Assembly (NCBI RefSeq): GCF_943734655.1
Contig: NC_071355.1
Location: 241,761,183-241,825,182 of the forward strand
Reading direction: 5' to 3'
Source of the DNA: Sabethes cyaneus
Lineage: Eukaryota; Arthropoda; Insecta; Diptera; Culicidae
DNA length: 64,000 bases
This document shows positions 12,401-20,205 of this stretch, piece after piece. The position numbers were made by a program, and so were the translations under genes. Each line of letters begins with the position of its first letter. The stretch's first letter is position 1. Below the pieces are notes generated by a model. That model did no database searches and had not been told where the DNA came from. It saw nothing but the letters and a program-made list of their open reading frames with translations.

Positions 12401-12684
12401 CGATCGAGGTAGACGATATTGTGCTAATCGCAGATCCTAAGGCTCCTCGTAATAGCTGGCCCTTAGGACGAGTCATCGCAACTAGACCAGGACGAGATGG
12501 ACAAGTGAGAAGCGCTACCGTGCAAACCAACAAAGGCATCTACGAACGACCTGCGGTGAAACTCGCCGTGCTCGACGTAGGCGTTAGAGATCAACACGCC
12601 TTCAGAAGACCTTCTGCGCATTCGGGGGGGAGTGTAAGCTCGCCCGTCGATCAGTCAACCCCTCGTTTCACCGCTACGACGTAG
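6433..12684 (+). CDS. BEL/Pao Gag-Pol polyprotein with PHD finger
   Basis: A 2,083-residue single open frame starting 31 bp after the 5' LTR. In order: a PHD-type Cys/His finger (about 100-145, CQLCDELDNEDMVQCDSC then WYHFAC and CFKC); a charged helical stretch (186-220); three 35-residue tandem repeats (277-381); a DUF1759-like Gag region (from about 422, PDFSGNPEDWPLFF); a Cys-rich knuckle region (643-705); an aspartic protease (FIDDGSD, about 765); an RT with YVDD at 1189-1192; an RNase H (VDASETGYAA, about 1370); a zinc-binding region and integrase core (VDYFGP, FSDRGTNF, PHMGGAWERM, 1690-1880); and a DUF5641-like tail (FWRWWLRDYLP, about 1965). It functions in retrotransposition by self-encoded particles. 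The last 17 codons read into the 3' LTR. No disabling mutation is visible. Confidence 0.93.
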   Translation: MPSSKHSTAGSGKVADEQGGSSEQVVNDDVMQIPPGREKTSGAISNTQVIVENTNKTNCPVTGTMSKGHAVGDGVKNKPGSATSVRRNPPRNGRANRVSSCQLCDELDNEDMVQCDSCDMWYHFACVNVTAEVQYVDWNCFKCAAASNKQVAPPVENPSKGSLCQPGPPPSQRSKGSARSGKSETRRRLKLELLKIEEEKKLEQKYLDKKFEALREFGSDTASVISDCGASKASKIAQWVADTERCGEVDSGLEPEERERFVPSNLLEPAEHTAPNLRGNPDVTGCNRTVPRVVDNNPTLSDPRMSAPAPVLRGNPDVIGCNRTVSRVVDNNPTLSDPRMITPAPKLRANPDVTECNCTVPRAVGNHPTLSDPRMFAPGQKSTPMRLSQRAPMLPPAPPVADETVCILNRSQLAARQAVSKDLPDFSGNPEDWPLFFSVFSNSTHMCGFSNEENMLRLRKCLKGRALEAVKCRLLHPSNVGGVMSTLRMLYGRPEAIVQAIVKKVRALPSPNIDRLETVVNFALTVENLVATIQACEVHDFVYNASLRYELVERLPSTLKLDWAKYSRDKPNPNLLDFSSWLYSTAEDASAVMPSATDYSKSRFSKKDGFLNAHSEIEVASSKSYTVPPTTKSASVSESEKQCPVCKGACPNISKCKRFAELSYDARWAAVRECKLCRKCLRKHNGSCRQQRPCGTNGCTFLHHPLLHSDERQQARGFATDTTADRANGKTSYQNCNTHQGNSKLLFRILPVILYGPSKSVKVYAFIDDGSDISLMEQKLAEELGVTGSSKSLCLGWTGGAHRMETSSECMNLQISSCRNRKLYKLTSVHTVESLKIRPQSLQYSEMQVRYPYLAGLPVESYKNVCPQILIGVDNLSVGNIQNAREGRADEPVAVKMRIGWTVFGRCGSGSEMVQSVNHHSVKVCQCNKDSDEDLHQAVKGFFSLDSLGISKPEKLLQSQEDRRAEMLLETLTKAKDGRYESGLLWKYDNVRLPDSKGMALKRWQCLDRRMKQDTVLAKAVREKIEDHVQKGYIRKLTEEEIQAEQHRVWYLPIFPVVNPNKPGKTRLVWDAAAAVHGVSLNSVLLKGPDLLTSLLSVLIQFREYRTAVCGDIREMYHQVQIREEDQHCQRFFWKDKESDVNPSTYIVQVMTFGACCSPSTAQYVKNTHAERFEQEYPAAVETIVKRHYVDDMLLSVERELQAIQLSKEVRMIHASAGFEIRNWTSNSPAVLNAMLETTAGEKNLSGENSVEKILGMWWDSSSDHFTYKISTRIDKLLLSGRLRPTKRQVLRTLMMVFDPLGLIGHFLMILKTLLQAIWRTSIGWDDPIEDSHFEKWNTWCSALPAITTLEIPRCYRTLTTTGDDNDIQLHIFVDASETGYAAVAYLRFQEGNTIECALVGSRTKVSPLRFLSIPRSELQAATIGVRLADTICQSLSFPVKQRMFWTDSKDVICWLNSDHRRYTQYVAFRVSEILEGSDMREWNWIPSKLNVADEGTKWKGHPDLTPSSRWFRGPEFLWKTPDLWPISKVYIENTTEELRPHLLYHTTRVVETVINLSRFSDWRKLLRCTARVLRYVRNLKLYTQKKMRKDGPLRKDELADAECYLFRTAQAVYVDEITMLSKNQNSENPDKNIPKTSPLYHQCVFLDNSNLLRIRGRTRACPFVTRDAAQPIVLPREHTITRLLLLDFHKRFKHQNHQTILNEVRQRFRIPKLKATYNNVRKECQECKNNHAVPQPPAMSDLPSQRLAAFTRPFTYVGVDYFGPMTVTVGRRSEKRWGVLATCLTIRAIHIEVAHTLTTDSCILAIRKFMARRGVPSVIFSDRGTNFQGSSKELREALKSINQEQLIKEFTTPDTEWTFIPPASPHMGGAWERMIQSVKLNLDKLKWGRLPTDEVLHSTLLEIENIINSRPLTTIPMDNDESPVLTPNHFLLGSSNGLKPLVPYNATPTTLRNSWEQPQVVANEFWRWWLRDYLPVITRRTKWFMNVKPIEVDDIVLIADPKAPRNSWPLGRVIATRPGRDGQVRSATVQTNKGIYERPAVKLAVLDVGVRDQHAFRRPSAHSGGSVSSPVDQSTPRFTATT
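7261..7575 (+). repeat. Three tandem 105-bp coding repeats in Gag
   Basis: Units begin at 7261, 7366 and 7471, each 105 bp (35 codons), so the reading frame is preserved. Each encodes a variant of RGNPDVTGCNRTVPRVVDNN followed by PTLSDPRM. Units differ by several substitutions, the third being the most diverged. They sit in the linker between the charged helix and the DUF1759-like region. Confidence 0.88.
12624..12632 (+). promoter_or_regulatory. Polypurine tract
   Basis: GGGGGGGAG lies directly against the TG of the 3' LTR, the expected position for the plus-strand DNA primer. It is also translated, because the polyprotein frame continues into the LTR. Confidence 0.7.
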
Positions 12685-13318
12685 CAAGTGAACAACGCCC
12701 ACTGTCATCGCTGATTTAGATCGCATCATCATTGTCATCTGTAGCAAGTCTTAAACTGTCATCGTGAATGATAAGCGAAACCACGTTACGTGCAGCTAAA
12801 AGTTATTCATTGAGCTTATTTCCTAAAATTTAATATTACCCACAGCCAAAAGTGCTTAAAATTATTGCTTAAAACCTTTACTTAATCTAGTGCTATAGTG
12901 TATGTAAGTTAAATGACACAAATTGATGATTTCAAGTGAATTTCATAGTTTATTCTTACCAGCTCTATAAGTCACATGCTCTCTCGTAAAATTACATGCA
13001 AGGAACTACGAAGCAACACAATTAATCTAATTATTTAAAATTATCTATCAAAACGGTAAAACTAAATGCAAATCAATTACTATTAGTATATTTAATTTTG
13101 GTCGTTCTGTGCAGGTACGCGAGAACGTAAAGTGTACGGAACGTGTCATCAAAAGTAGGGTTAGAAGAGAAGTGAATTGCTAAAAGTATGGTTACAATTA
13201 TATTGTTATATTCGCAAACTAATTTTACTATTCCCAACAGGAATTTGTAACTCATATTGATGAAATATAGTTCATAGATTCGTAAATTCTGGCGAACTTC
13301 GCAGCTTCTCTCCCAACA
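12633..13318 (+). repeat. 3' LTR of the BEL/Pao element
   Basis: It is 686 bp and nearly identical to the 5' LTR. It contains the polyprotein stop codon (12682-12684), so the coding region overlaps the LTR by 52 bp. Confidence 0.93.
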
Positions 13319-13323
13319 GTGAC
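13319..13323. repeat. Target-site duplication, right copy
   Basis: GTGAC follows the terminal CA of the 3' LTR and matches 5712-5716. Confidence 0.9.
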
Positions 13324-14560
13324 GAAACGCGATGCATGTGTCTGACTCGATGATGAATAAGCTTCAGAAAAGGCCAATTTCAGACAAACCCAGGGGTCAA
13401 ATTCTTCATGCTCTGCCTTGCGGTAGGGTTTGTAGCAGATTCGAGATTGGTTTTGGGGATGGATTCGTGATAAAAGGTGACATGACTTGGCAAAGGATCT
13501 GTTTCATTGGCATCCGTGTGAAAGCCAGTGTTTTGTGATGGATTAGAATTCGGAGATACACAGCGGTAGGTTCCCAACCGGCGGCCCTTTATTAAGTCCC
13601 ATAATAGCCTGCCGCAGTTTCAGCATGCATGCTACAATGGATAATGGACTTCAGTTCATCTCAAAAGAGCTGAGCGCACCAAATTGTCCCCAGGTTCGTC
13701 CAGTATTGAAATACTGAGGGATAATGAAGCGAAATCAGAAGATGAAGAGAACAGTCACCAGCGACCACATTGGTCAGATGAGGAGTTCGAGGTGCCGGAT
13801 GGCCGGGGCTGTGACTGGGGAGGGTGTGCACCGGTTGACGAGCGGTGTCAGTAGTAGGTTTTTCATGCAATGTAATATAATTTCCTATGTTTCAATTAAA
13901 AAATTAATCAATACAGGACACTTTTCGGGTTGCTTAGTAATCCGTGACAAGCCATCCAAATCCGGGACAGTCCCGCATAATCCGTGACGTCCGGTTAGCC
14001 TAGCGTAGCTCGCCTCCGCTGTCCTAAGGTTTCTAGTAAATGTTTTCGATAGTAAATTTCGATAGATTGGTGAGAATCGCCTGCAAGCAATTCTGCTGCC
14101 TCTACCAACTACGCTACTATGAAAATGCAGAAAACTTTTTCTCGACAGTGTTAAAAAATAATTATCCAACCATTCAGCAATCAACAATAGTGATAAATGT
14201 TGTTTACTTTTATTTTAGACATGATAGATAGGGTAAATAATATGTTAGTTGCTATAGCAACTGTTAAATGCTTTGCTAAAAATGTGACGGATGCTTTGAT
14301 CAGCATTGACTATCAGTGATGTGAGCGCCACAGAACGGAAGCATTACCACTTACTTTCAAAATGGTTCTCGGTTGCCCGCCAAGGCTTTTACGTGTGGTC
14401 AGGACAGGTTCTCGCATACAGATCTCGTTCGCTTCGTTTCTCGAGGTGCATCCGATCCCCTTCCACCTACTTTCGCGAATTTCTGTTGCTATCGGCCATT
14501 GATGACATCGACGATGGAGTTTTTCATTGACTATCCAGTTTTCAGGCCACCAGGCACGAA
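13324..14560. other. Right flank of the BEL insertion, no gene recognised
   Basis: Small open frames occur on both strands but none shows a recognisable domain or clear exon structure. The segment belongs to the same pre-insertion locus as 5101-5711. Confidence 0.4.
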
Positions 14561-15335
14561 TGATATGTGTGGTTATACCAGTGTTCATACCACCAGTGTT
14601 GTCTGGCTACCAAGATATTGAGAGGTGTCCACCTGCTCAGCTTTTTGTCTCACAACGGGATTGTCAGTGTTCACTACCATAGACATAGTTTTTGCTACAT
14701 TGACTGAGAACTACTGCCTGGGAGCTCTTGGAGGTACAATCTAATTTGCTCTGCATATCGTTTTGGTGTTCGTTGTGCGAGCAATGCAATGTTGACGGCT
14801 AGATAAAGGTCATTTAGATACTCAATGGTTAGAGGATTCTAAGGCAATCCTCGATCTGGTCTACTGTCAACTGTTTCAACTATCTTATCCATAACGATGA
14901 AAAACAGAAGCAGTGATAAGATGCAGCCTTCACGCCAGCAGTAACCCATAAGGGTTTGGACAAGACAGCGTTGTGCAAACCCGTTCACGAGAACCCTCGT
15001 ACTGAGCTTCAATGAGATGGACTCTGGAACTTCTCAGCGCCTAAGTGCGCCACACTTGTTTTCGTGATTGAGTCGGTCAAACGCTTTTTCGAAGTCAACG
15101 AACACCGGCGGAAGAGAGTCCTGGAATTCGTTGATCTGCTCCAATGTAATGCGAAGCGTTGTGATATGATCTACACTTGATATGATCGACCAGCACGGAG
15201 CTCGCTACCGCTGCAAAACAGCGTCGATCTTCGCTTGGATCCGGTTGACAATTACCTTACAGAGTACTTTGAGTGCAGTATAGAGCAACGGGAAGGATTC
15301 TCCAATCGGAGAACCCAGTTTTCTCCTCCCGTCAT
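14561..15335 (-). mobile_element. RTE-like RT pseudogene
   Basis: Read on the minus strand, successive broken frames give CTALKVLCKVIVNRIQAKID, QINEFQDSLPPVFVDFEKAF, a GCILS-type block and IALLAQR, the order of RTE-like reverse transcriptase motifs. The YADD-equivalent site reads LYLAVNIALLAQ, so the catalytic aspartates are gone. Frameshifts and stops split the rest. It is inactive. Confidence 0.65.
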
Positions 15336-16080
15336 TGGACACGTGCAATGCGTAAATGAATTTCAGCGATAACATTGTAACGTCACGGAAAGTAGAAACT
15401 GTTTTAAAATTAACTTCACCAATTATCGGAATTCTTAACATGCCAAGCTGTTCAGTATTTATCTCTTATCAAATCATAGAAGAAAGTCTTCAGATAAAAT
15501 TTTCATATATTTTAACAGAAAAACCAAAAGGCGTATTTCTGACGCGTTGTAACGTCACGCTACACATTTGCTTTCCAAAACAATTTGGGTAACTACTCAC
15601 TTTTAATAGAAAATTGTATGCTATTTTCAAATATGTAATAATATTTGGAGGCTCCTCAACGATTTTCCATGCTAAAATACAAATACTGTGTAAAGAAACG
15701 CTGTAACACCACGGCGGACTGTGACATTTTTGCAGAAAGTGATATCTCACATTATTGGTCAAACAGCCGAACAAATTATTACCTATTGTCCTTACGTCAT
15801 TTATTATCGATTTGTATTTACCACGTTAAAAATTACGTTGCAAAGACCTCAGATAAGGCGCTGAGAAAATCTGCTCTCTTGGTCTGCCACGTAGCGAAAA
15901 ATTCGAACCTAAAACGAGAATGACAACCTATCGGATCAATCTTAAGAGCTACTATTTCGAGGAGAAATCCTAAACGTGTTTCCATTCTGCATCGGGAGGG
16001 CTATTTACACAACAAAAGACCCCATCGAAATCCCAGGAAGAAGAATAAGAAGTTAGAACGATCTCTGACAAAACCGAAAA
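15336..16080. other. Region 3' of Cdk1, no gene recognised
   Basis: Non-coding by inspection. A minus-strand AATAAA (TTTATT at 15800-15805) lies about 280 bp past the Cdk1 stop and could serve as its polyadenylation signal; closer candidates were not obvious. Confidence 0.35.
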
Positions 16081-17037
16081 TTAATCCGTAGGCACCACAC
16101 GCCGATCGAAGCCATCGAAATACTTATGTTCCAGAATCTTTTTGGCCGAAATCCGATGAACGGGATCGTAAATCAGGCACTTCTGCAGTAGATCCAGCCC
16201 AGCCGAATCGAGATTTTTAACTTGAGCATTTAGATTATTTTGCGCCCAGCAGGGGAATGTCGGTTTGTAGTCGGGGAGAGAAGTGACCCCTGGCCAGATC
16301 TCCTCGGTCGGTGTTTTCAGTATGCGAAACATTCGGAACAGCTGATCAATCTCAGAATCACCTTGAAACAGTGGTTTTCGGGTAGCCATTTCAGCAAAAA
16401 TGCAACCTATTGACCAAACGTCCACCGGACAGGCATACCGTTGTGAACCGAGCAGAACCTCCGGTGCTCGATACCAGAGGGTAACAATTTCATGCGTATA
16501 GTTGCGAACTGGAATGTTAAACGATCTACCTAAACCGAAGTCAGCTACCTTAATCAGACCTTCTTTGTTGATCAGGAGATTCTGCGGCTTCAAATCCCGA
16601 TGTAACACCCGTCGTTTATGACAGAACAGAATTGCGGCCGTGATTTGGTACATGTAACTTTTTACCAAATCTGCGTCCATCATTTTCTCCGCTGGCAGGG
16701 TGTCCATGTACTTTTTCAAATCCATCGACAAAAACTCGAATATCAAATATAACCTATTTTCTTCCATGAGGACATCCTGCAGCGAGACTATGTTCGGATG
16801 CTGCAATTCCTTCAGCAGGGAAATTTCACTGCAAACACGAAAGTCGTTAGTAACTAATACACTGACATAAACTAACTCAGGCACTTACCGAATGGCAGTT
16901 GACGGTATTCCTTCATCCTCCGACTCCAAACGAATCTTTTTCATAGCGACTATTTCACCGGTAAGTTTATTTCGGCCCTTGTACACGACACCGTACGTAC
17001 CTTCACCGATTTTCTCTATTTTTTGGAAGTTGTCCAT
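16081..17037 (-). CDS. Cyclin-dependent kinase 1 (Cdc2)
   Basis: The coding sequence is complement(16081..16828, 16889..17037), giving 298 residues, against 297 in human and Drosophila Cdk1. It is the cyclin-bound Ser/Thr kinase that drives entry into mitosis, acting in nucleus and cytoplasm. Visible features: glycine loop GEGTYG at 11-16 with the Thr14 and Tyr15 inhibitory sites, Lys33 in AMKK, the canonical cyclin-binding helix PSTAIR at 45-50, HRDLKPQN at 126-133, DFG at 146-148, the activating Thr161 and APEVLLG. The single coding intron (16829-16888, 60 bp, GT-AG) falls inside the Arg50 codon. Segments such as IFEFLSMDLKKYMD and GDSEIDQLFRMFRILKTPTE identify Cdk1 rather than Cdk2. It looks fully functional. 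Confidence 0.97.
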
Positions 17038-17190
17038 CGTTTTGTGAGTTCTCGTCCTGCAATAAAAAAAAGTAGGTTAGATCGTTGTTAGCTTTCGATG
17101 CCAAAATGCACTCTTATCGAAACCAAAATACCACTTTTTTCGTAGATTTAACTTCAATAATCTCACATAATGAAACTTACCAACTGTGCC
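17038..17190 (-). other. Cdk1 5' UTR exon parts and leader intron
   Basis: On the minus strand a leader exon ends at 17181 before a GTAAGT donor, and an acceptor (TATTGCAG) ends at 17057, giving a 124-bp intron in the 5' UTR. The remaining 19 bases lead into the ATG at 17037. Inferred from splice consensus only. Confidence 0.6.
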
Positions 17191-17688
17191 GGAAAAATGC
17201 CTTTCGTAAGGTGCCTAAATTAAACTTAATACAATCAGTCTTCCTCTGGCTCACGCACGGGTAAACAAATTCGAGCGGGGTTTGAAGTTCGTTATGCTTC
17301 TGCTAGTCGTTTGAAAGAAGGCGGACAATCGGAAATTTGAACCAAGGCCGCCTCCGATGTTGTGCGATGTTTTATGCTGATTGAAATAATGACATAACAG
17401 CGCGAACGGTAGTTACATGTACCGTCACGCCCGTCAGCCGTCACTGAAAAGCGGCGAAGAATAGTACAGTCGCATTTCGCATTTCGAAACACGATTTTTT
17501 CAAAAAAATTGCATTAGCGGTCGCCAATTTTGCTCTGTGTTGTGTGATTACGTTTTTTGAACCATTTATTATTGTTTGAACTATTCACTTTTTACAATTT
17601 TTAGGGTTATTTCGAAATAATGAACATCTTCATGGCGGCGATATTGGAATGGAAAATTAGCCTTGGTATCGTTACCAGCTATGTCAAA
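17191..17688. promoter_or_regulatory. Divergent region upstream of Cdk1 and N6AMT1
   Basis: The two genes face away from each other, Cdk1 leftward and N6AMT1 rightward. About 2 kb separates their leaders, and most of it is repeats. The non-repetitive part here is the likeliest site for the Cdk1 promoter and possibly for a first exon of N6AMT1. I see no definite TATA or initiator element. Confidence 0.35.
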
Positions 17689-17807
17689 TGTCGAATTTGT
17701 TTATTCAATCCGGGTTGAAACTGGATGAATTTTATCTGTCAGATAGGAGCAAATGAACACAAAAAGTTCATCCAGTTCCAATCCGGATTGAATAAACAAA
17801 TTCGACA
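17689..17807. repeat. Inverted-repeat MITE
   Basis: The left arm begins TGTCGAATTTGTTTATTCAA and the right arm ends with its reverse complement at 17807. The arms also share an ATCCGG / CTGGATGAA core, with a short loop near 17745. Confidence 0.75.
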
Positions 17808-17819
17808 AAAGGGATTGAT

Positions 17820-17910
17820 TCGATATAAGACAAAAATTGTATAATATCGAATTGTCTTATATCGAGGTTGTTTTATAACGAGGCTGTATTATATCGAGGT
17901 ATCACTGTAT
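17820..17910. mobile_element. Pogo/Tigger-like terminal repeat fragment
   Basis: Read in reverse it begins ACAGTGATACCTCGATATAA and continues with repeated CTCG-TATAA units, a pattern known from insect pogo/Tigger-type ends. No transposase is present, so it is a fragment or a solo end. Confidence 0.45.
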
Positions 17911-18126
17911 CCAGCTTTTTACGAGCCATAATGGCGGAAATGTTCGTAATATTTGAACAGCATTTTTGACATTTTCCTAATACATCGCACGTTTTCTTTC
18001 CGTACATTCCTTTAGTTTTACCGTGAACGCGCGGAAAGAAAACGTGCGATGTATTGGGGAAATGTCAAAAATGCTGTTCAAATATTACGAACACGTCCGC
18101 CATTATGGCTTCGTAAAAAGCTGGAT
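17909..18126. repeat. Hairpin element, copy 1
   Basis: A near-perfect 218-bp palindrome running ATCCAGCTTTTTACGAGCC to its reverse complement, with an internal CGCACGTTTTCTTTCCG / CGGAAAGAAAACGTGCG pair near the apex. No coding capacity. Transcribed RNA would fold into an approximately 100-bp stem. Confidence 0.85.
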
Positions 18127-18344
18127 ATCCAGCTTTTTACGAGCCATAATGGCGGAAATGTTCGTAATATTTGAACAGCATTTTTGACATTTTCCTAATA
18201 CATCGCACGTTTTCTTTCCGTACATTCCTTTAGTTTTACCGTGAACGCGCGGAAAGAAAACGTGCGATGTATTGGGGAAATGTCAAAAATGCTGTTTAAA
18301 TATTACGAACACGTCCGCCATTATGGCTTCGTAAAAAGCTGGAT
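18127..18344. repeat. Hairpin element, copy 2, head to tail with copy 1
   Basis: The second 218-bp palindrome directly abuts the first and is almost identical to it. Adjacent placement indicates tandem duplication or insertion into the same site. Confidence 0.85.
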
Positions 18345-18656
18345 AGTTCCAAGCGAAGTGAAAATCGAACCAAGTGAAAAAGCGTGTCTTTTCGCTCGGG
18401 GGAAATAAAGACTTAAAAACCCCCTCGCTGCGTCGCTAGTTACTCGCAACTATGATGCCACACAGCTAGTGTGCTAGCCAACAAGCGCACACGCCATCGA
18501 GTAGCGAGCAAAGTTGAGCAGCATTCAACTTTACTCGCTACTAGCAAACAATCTGCTACCAGCTAGTGTGTATGATGACACAGGGCGAGTTCACGATCTA
18601 CTCGCCAACTCGCTTACTAGCTACCTAAAAACTCGCCCAGTGTCATCGACGCTTAA
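18345..18656. repeat. Spacer with separate short inverted repeats
   Basis: Non-coding. It contains repeated ACTCGC and GCTAGT motifs on both strands (18425-18650), suggesting another foldback element distinct from the 218-bp hairpins. Borders are uncertain. Confidence 0.4.
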
Positions 18657-18725
18657 GGGAAATGTCAAAAATGCTGTTCAAATATTACGAACACGTCCGC
18701 CATTATGGCTCGTAAAAAGCTGGAT
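18657..18725. repeat. Half copy of the hairpin element
   Basis: Only the right arm is present, from GGGAAATGTCAAAAATGCTG to AAAAAGCTGGAT. It therefore cannot fold on itself but could pair with neighbouring arms. Confidence 0.8.
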
Positions 18726-18876
18726 TATGACTCAAAAAAGCCGGATACTGGTGGGAGCATTTAAGGAGCATCTGCATTTCCGCATCGGTGAGAAAAAACC
18801 TAGCAAGAGCGACATTTGAAATCATGGCCACATATGAGTTTCACAATTCCTTACCGATAGATCCCCTGATTGAAAT

Positions 18877-19019
18877 ATCCAGCTTTTTACGAGCCATAAT
18901 GGCGGACGTGTTCGTAATATTTGAACAGCATTTCTGACATTTCCCTAATACATCGCACATTTTATTTCGTACATTCCTTTCGTTTTACCGTGAACGCGCG
19001 CAAAGAAAACATGCGATGT
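18877..19019. repeat. Hairpin element, copy 3, truncated
   Basis: It starts like the other copies but stops in the second arm after ATGCGATGTA, where the next copy begins. Confidence 0.8.
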
Positions 19020-19235
19020 ATCCAGCTTTTTACGAGCCATGATGGCGGACGGTTCGTAATATTTGAACAGCATTTTTGACATTTCCCTAATACATCGCAC
19101 GTTTTCTTTCCGCGCGTTCACGGTAAAACTAAAGGAATGTACGGAAAGAAAATGTGCGATGTACTAGGGAAATGTCAAAAATGCTGTTTAAATATTACGA
19201 ACATGTCCGCCATTATGGCTCGTAAAAAGCTGGAT
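19020..19235. repeat. Hairpin element, copy 4
   Basis: A full palindrome of about 216 bp with the same ends, differing slightly near the apex from copies 1 and 2 (the arm order at the apex is exchanged). It ends about 170 bp before the N6AMT1 start codon. Confidence 0.85.
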
Positions 19236-19405
19236 TCCAAATTTATTTTCTGATTCCCGACTACAAAATTTTTACGCCAGTTTTGAATTTCAATTCAGAA
19301 ATAGATTCAGCACCGGTTACATTTCTATGTTTTTTTTTTGTTTGCAGTTGCAGACTGTCAACCAATGTTTTGTAAACAGGGGACAGAGGACACATTCGAA
19401 CGCAA

Positions 19406-20089
19406 ATGGGAAAATTGGATACTCCACTGTACAAGTTATCTGCGGATGATCGGAATCATGTTTACGAACCGGCCGAGGACAGCTTTTTACTGCTGGATGC
19501 ACTCGAGGACGAGCTGGAAGCGATCAAGCGCGTGCGACCGCTGCTGACGGTGGAAATCGGCCCCGGGAGTGGCATAATCATCAGTGCACTCTCCAAGGCG
19601 CTGGGAAGTGATAACGGCTTTTACGTAGGTGTGGACTTAAATCCACACGCCTGCAGGGTGACAGACCGAACCGCTCGGATGAATCCAGGTTGTCAAGTGG
19701 AAGTTGTAAATATGGATCTGTTGAGTGGATTCGGTTCCCGCATGATCGATCTGTTGATATTTAATCCACCTTATGTACCTACGAGTGAAGAGCAAACGGA
19801 AACGGAACTTGAGGAGCAGATCGATCAGTTTACAAGCGAAGGGTATGGCCTGGTTAAATCTTGGGCTGGGGGGTTAGATGGTATGGTCGTTACCGATAGG
19901 GTTTTGCGGGATCTAGATAGATTGTTGTCACCAAATGGCGTTTTCTATCTGCTACTTTTGAAAGAGAATAAGCCAGACAAAATAAAAGCGCGATTAGAGG
20001 CTAATAGCTTTAGGATGGACGTTATTAAGGAGAGAAAAATTATAGGAGAACATTTATTTGTTGTGAAAATCACTAGAAAGGTTAGCTAA
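19406..20089 (+). CDS. eRF1 glutamine methyltransferase, HemK2 family
   Basis: A 227-residue Rossmann-fold S-adenosylmethionine methyltransferase. Family members, working with the Trm112 partner, methylate the Gln of the GGQ motif in release factor eRF1 and so tune translation termination; other substrates have been proposed. The family start YEPAEDSFLLLDALE is present, the SAM-binding loop EIGPGSG lies at about 50-56 and the catalytic NPPY at 120-123, followed by AWAGGLDGMVV. Length compares with about 214 residues in the human protein. I chose the ATG at 19406 because the sequence aligns from there. An overlapping upstream ATG at about 19361 is out of frame. A pyrimidine tract and TTTGCAG at 19330-19347 suggest a leader-intron acceptor. 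Confidence 0.93.
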   Translation: MGKLDTPLYKLSADDRNHVYEPAEDSFLLLDALEDELEAIKRVRPLLTVEIGPGSGIIISALSKALGSDNGFYVGVDLNPHACRVTDRTARMNPGCQVEVVNMDLLSGFGSRMIDLLIFNPPYVPTSEEQTETELEEQIDQFTSEGYGLVKSWAGGLDGMVVTDRVLRDLDRLLSPNGVFYLLLLKENKPDKIKARLEANSFRMDVIKERKIIGEHLFVVKITRKVS

Positions 20090-20199
20090 AGAGAGCTGAT
20101 TAATATAATTTTCAATATGTATTTTCGTTTATACCATAAAAGAATTATTATTTTAGCAATGGAGTTTAATTATACATGTATATACATTTAAACTTACGA

Positions 20200-20205
20200 A
20201 ATAAA
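20200..20205 (+). terminator. Polyadenylation signal of N6AMT1
   Basis: AATAAA lies 111 bp after the N6AMT1 stop codon. No other hexamer closer to the stop was noted. Confidence 0.55.

Larger units (their letters stand above)
5717..13318 (+). mobile_element. Complete BEL/Pao LTR retrotransposon
   Basis: The element is 7,602 bp with LTRs at 5717-6402 and 12633-13318, both 686 bp, starting TGTAAG and ending CCAACA. A GTGAC duplication flanks it. It holds one long open frame (6433-12684) with Gag-like, aspartic protease, RT, RNase H and integrase regions in BEL/Pao order, and a G-rich polypurine tract abuts the 3' LTR. The LTRs differ at one base by eye (5886 A against 12802 G) and the coding frame is intact, so insertion looks recent and the copy could be active. 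No obvious TGG-type primer binding site follows the 5' LTR. Confidence 0.95.
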
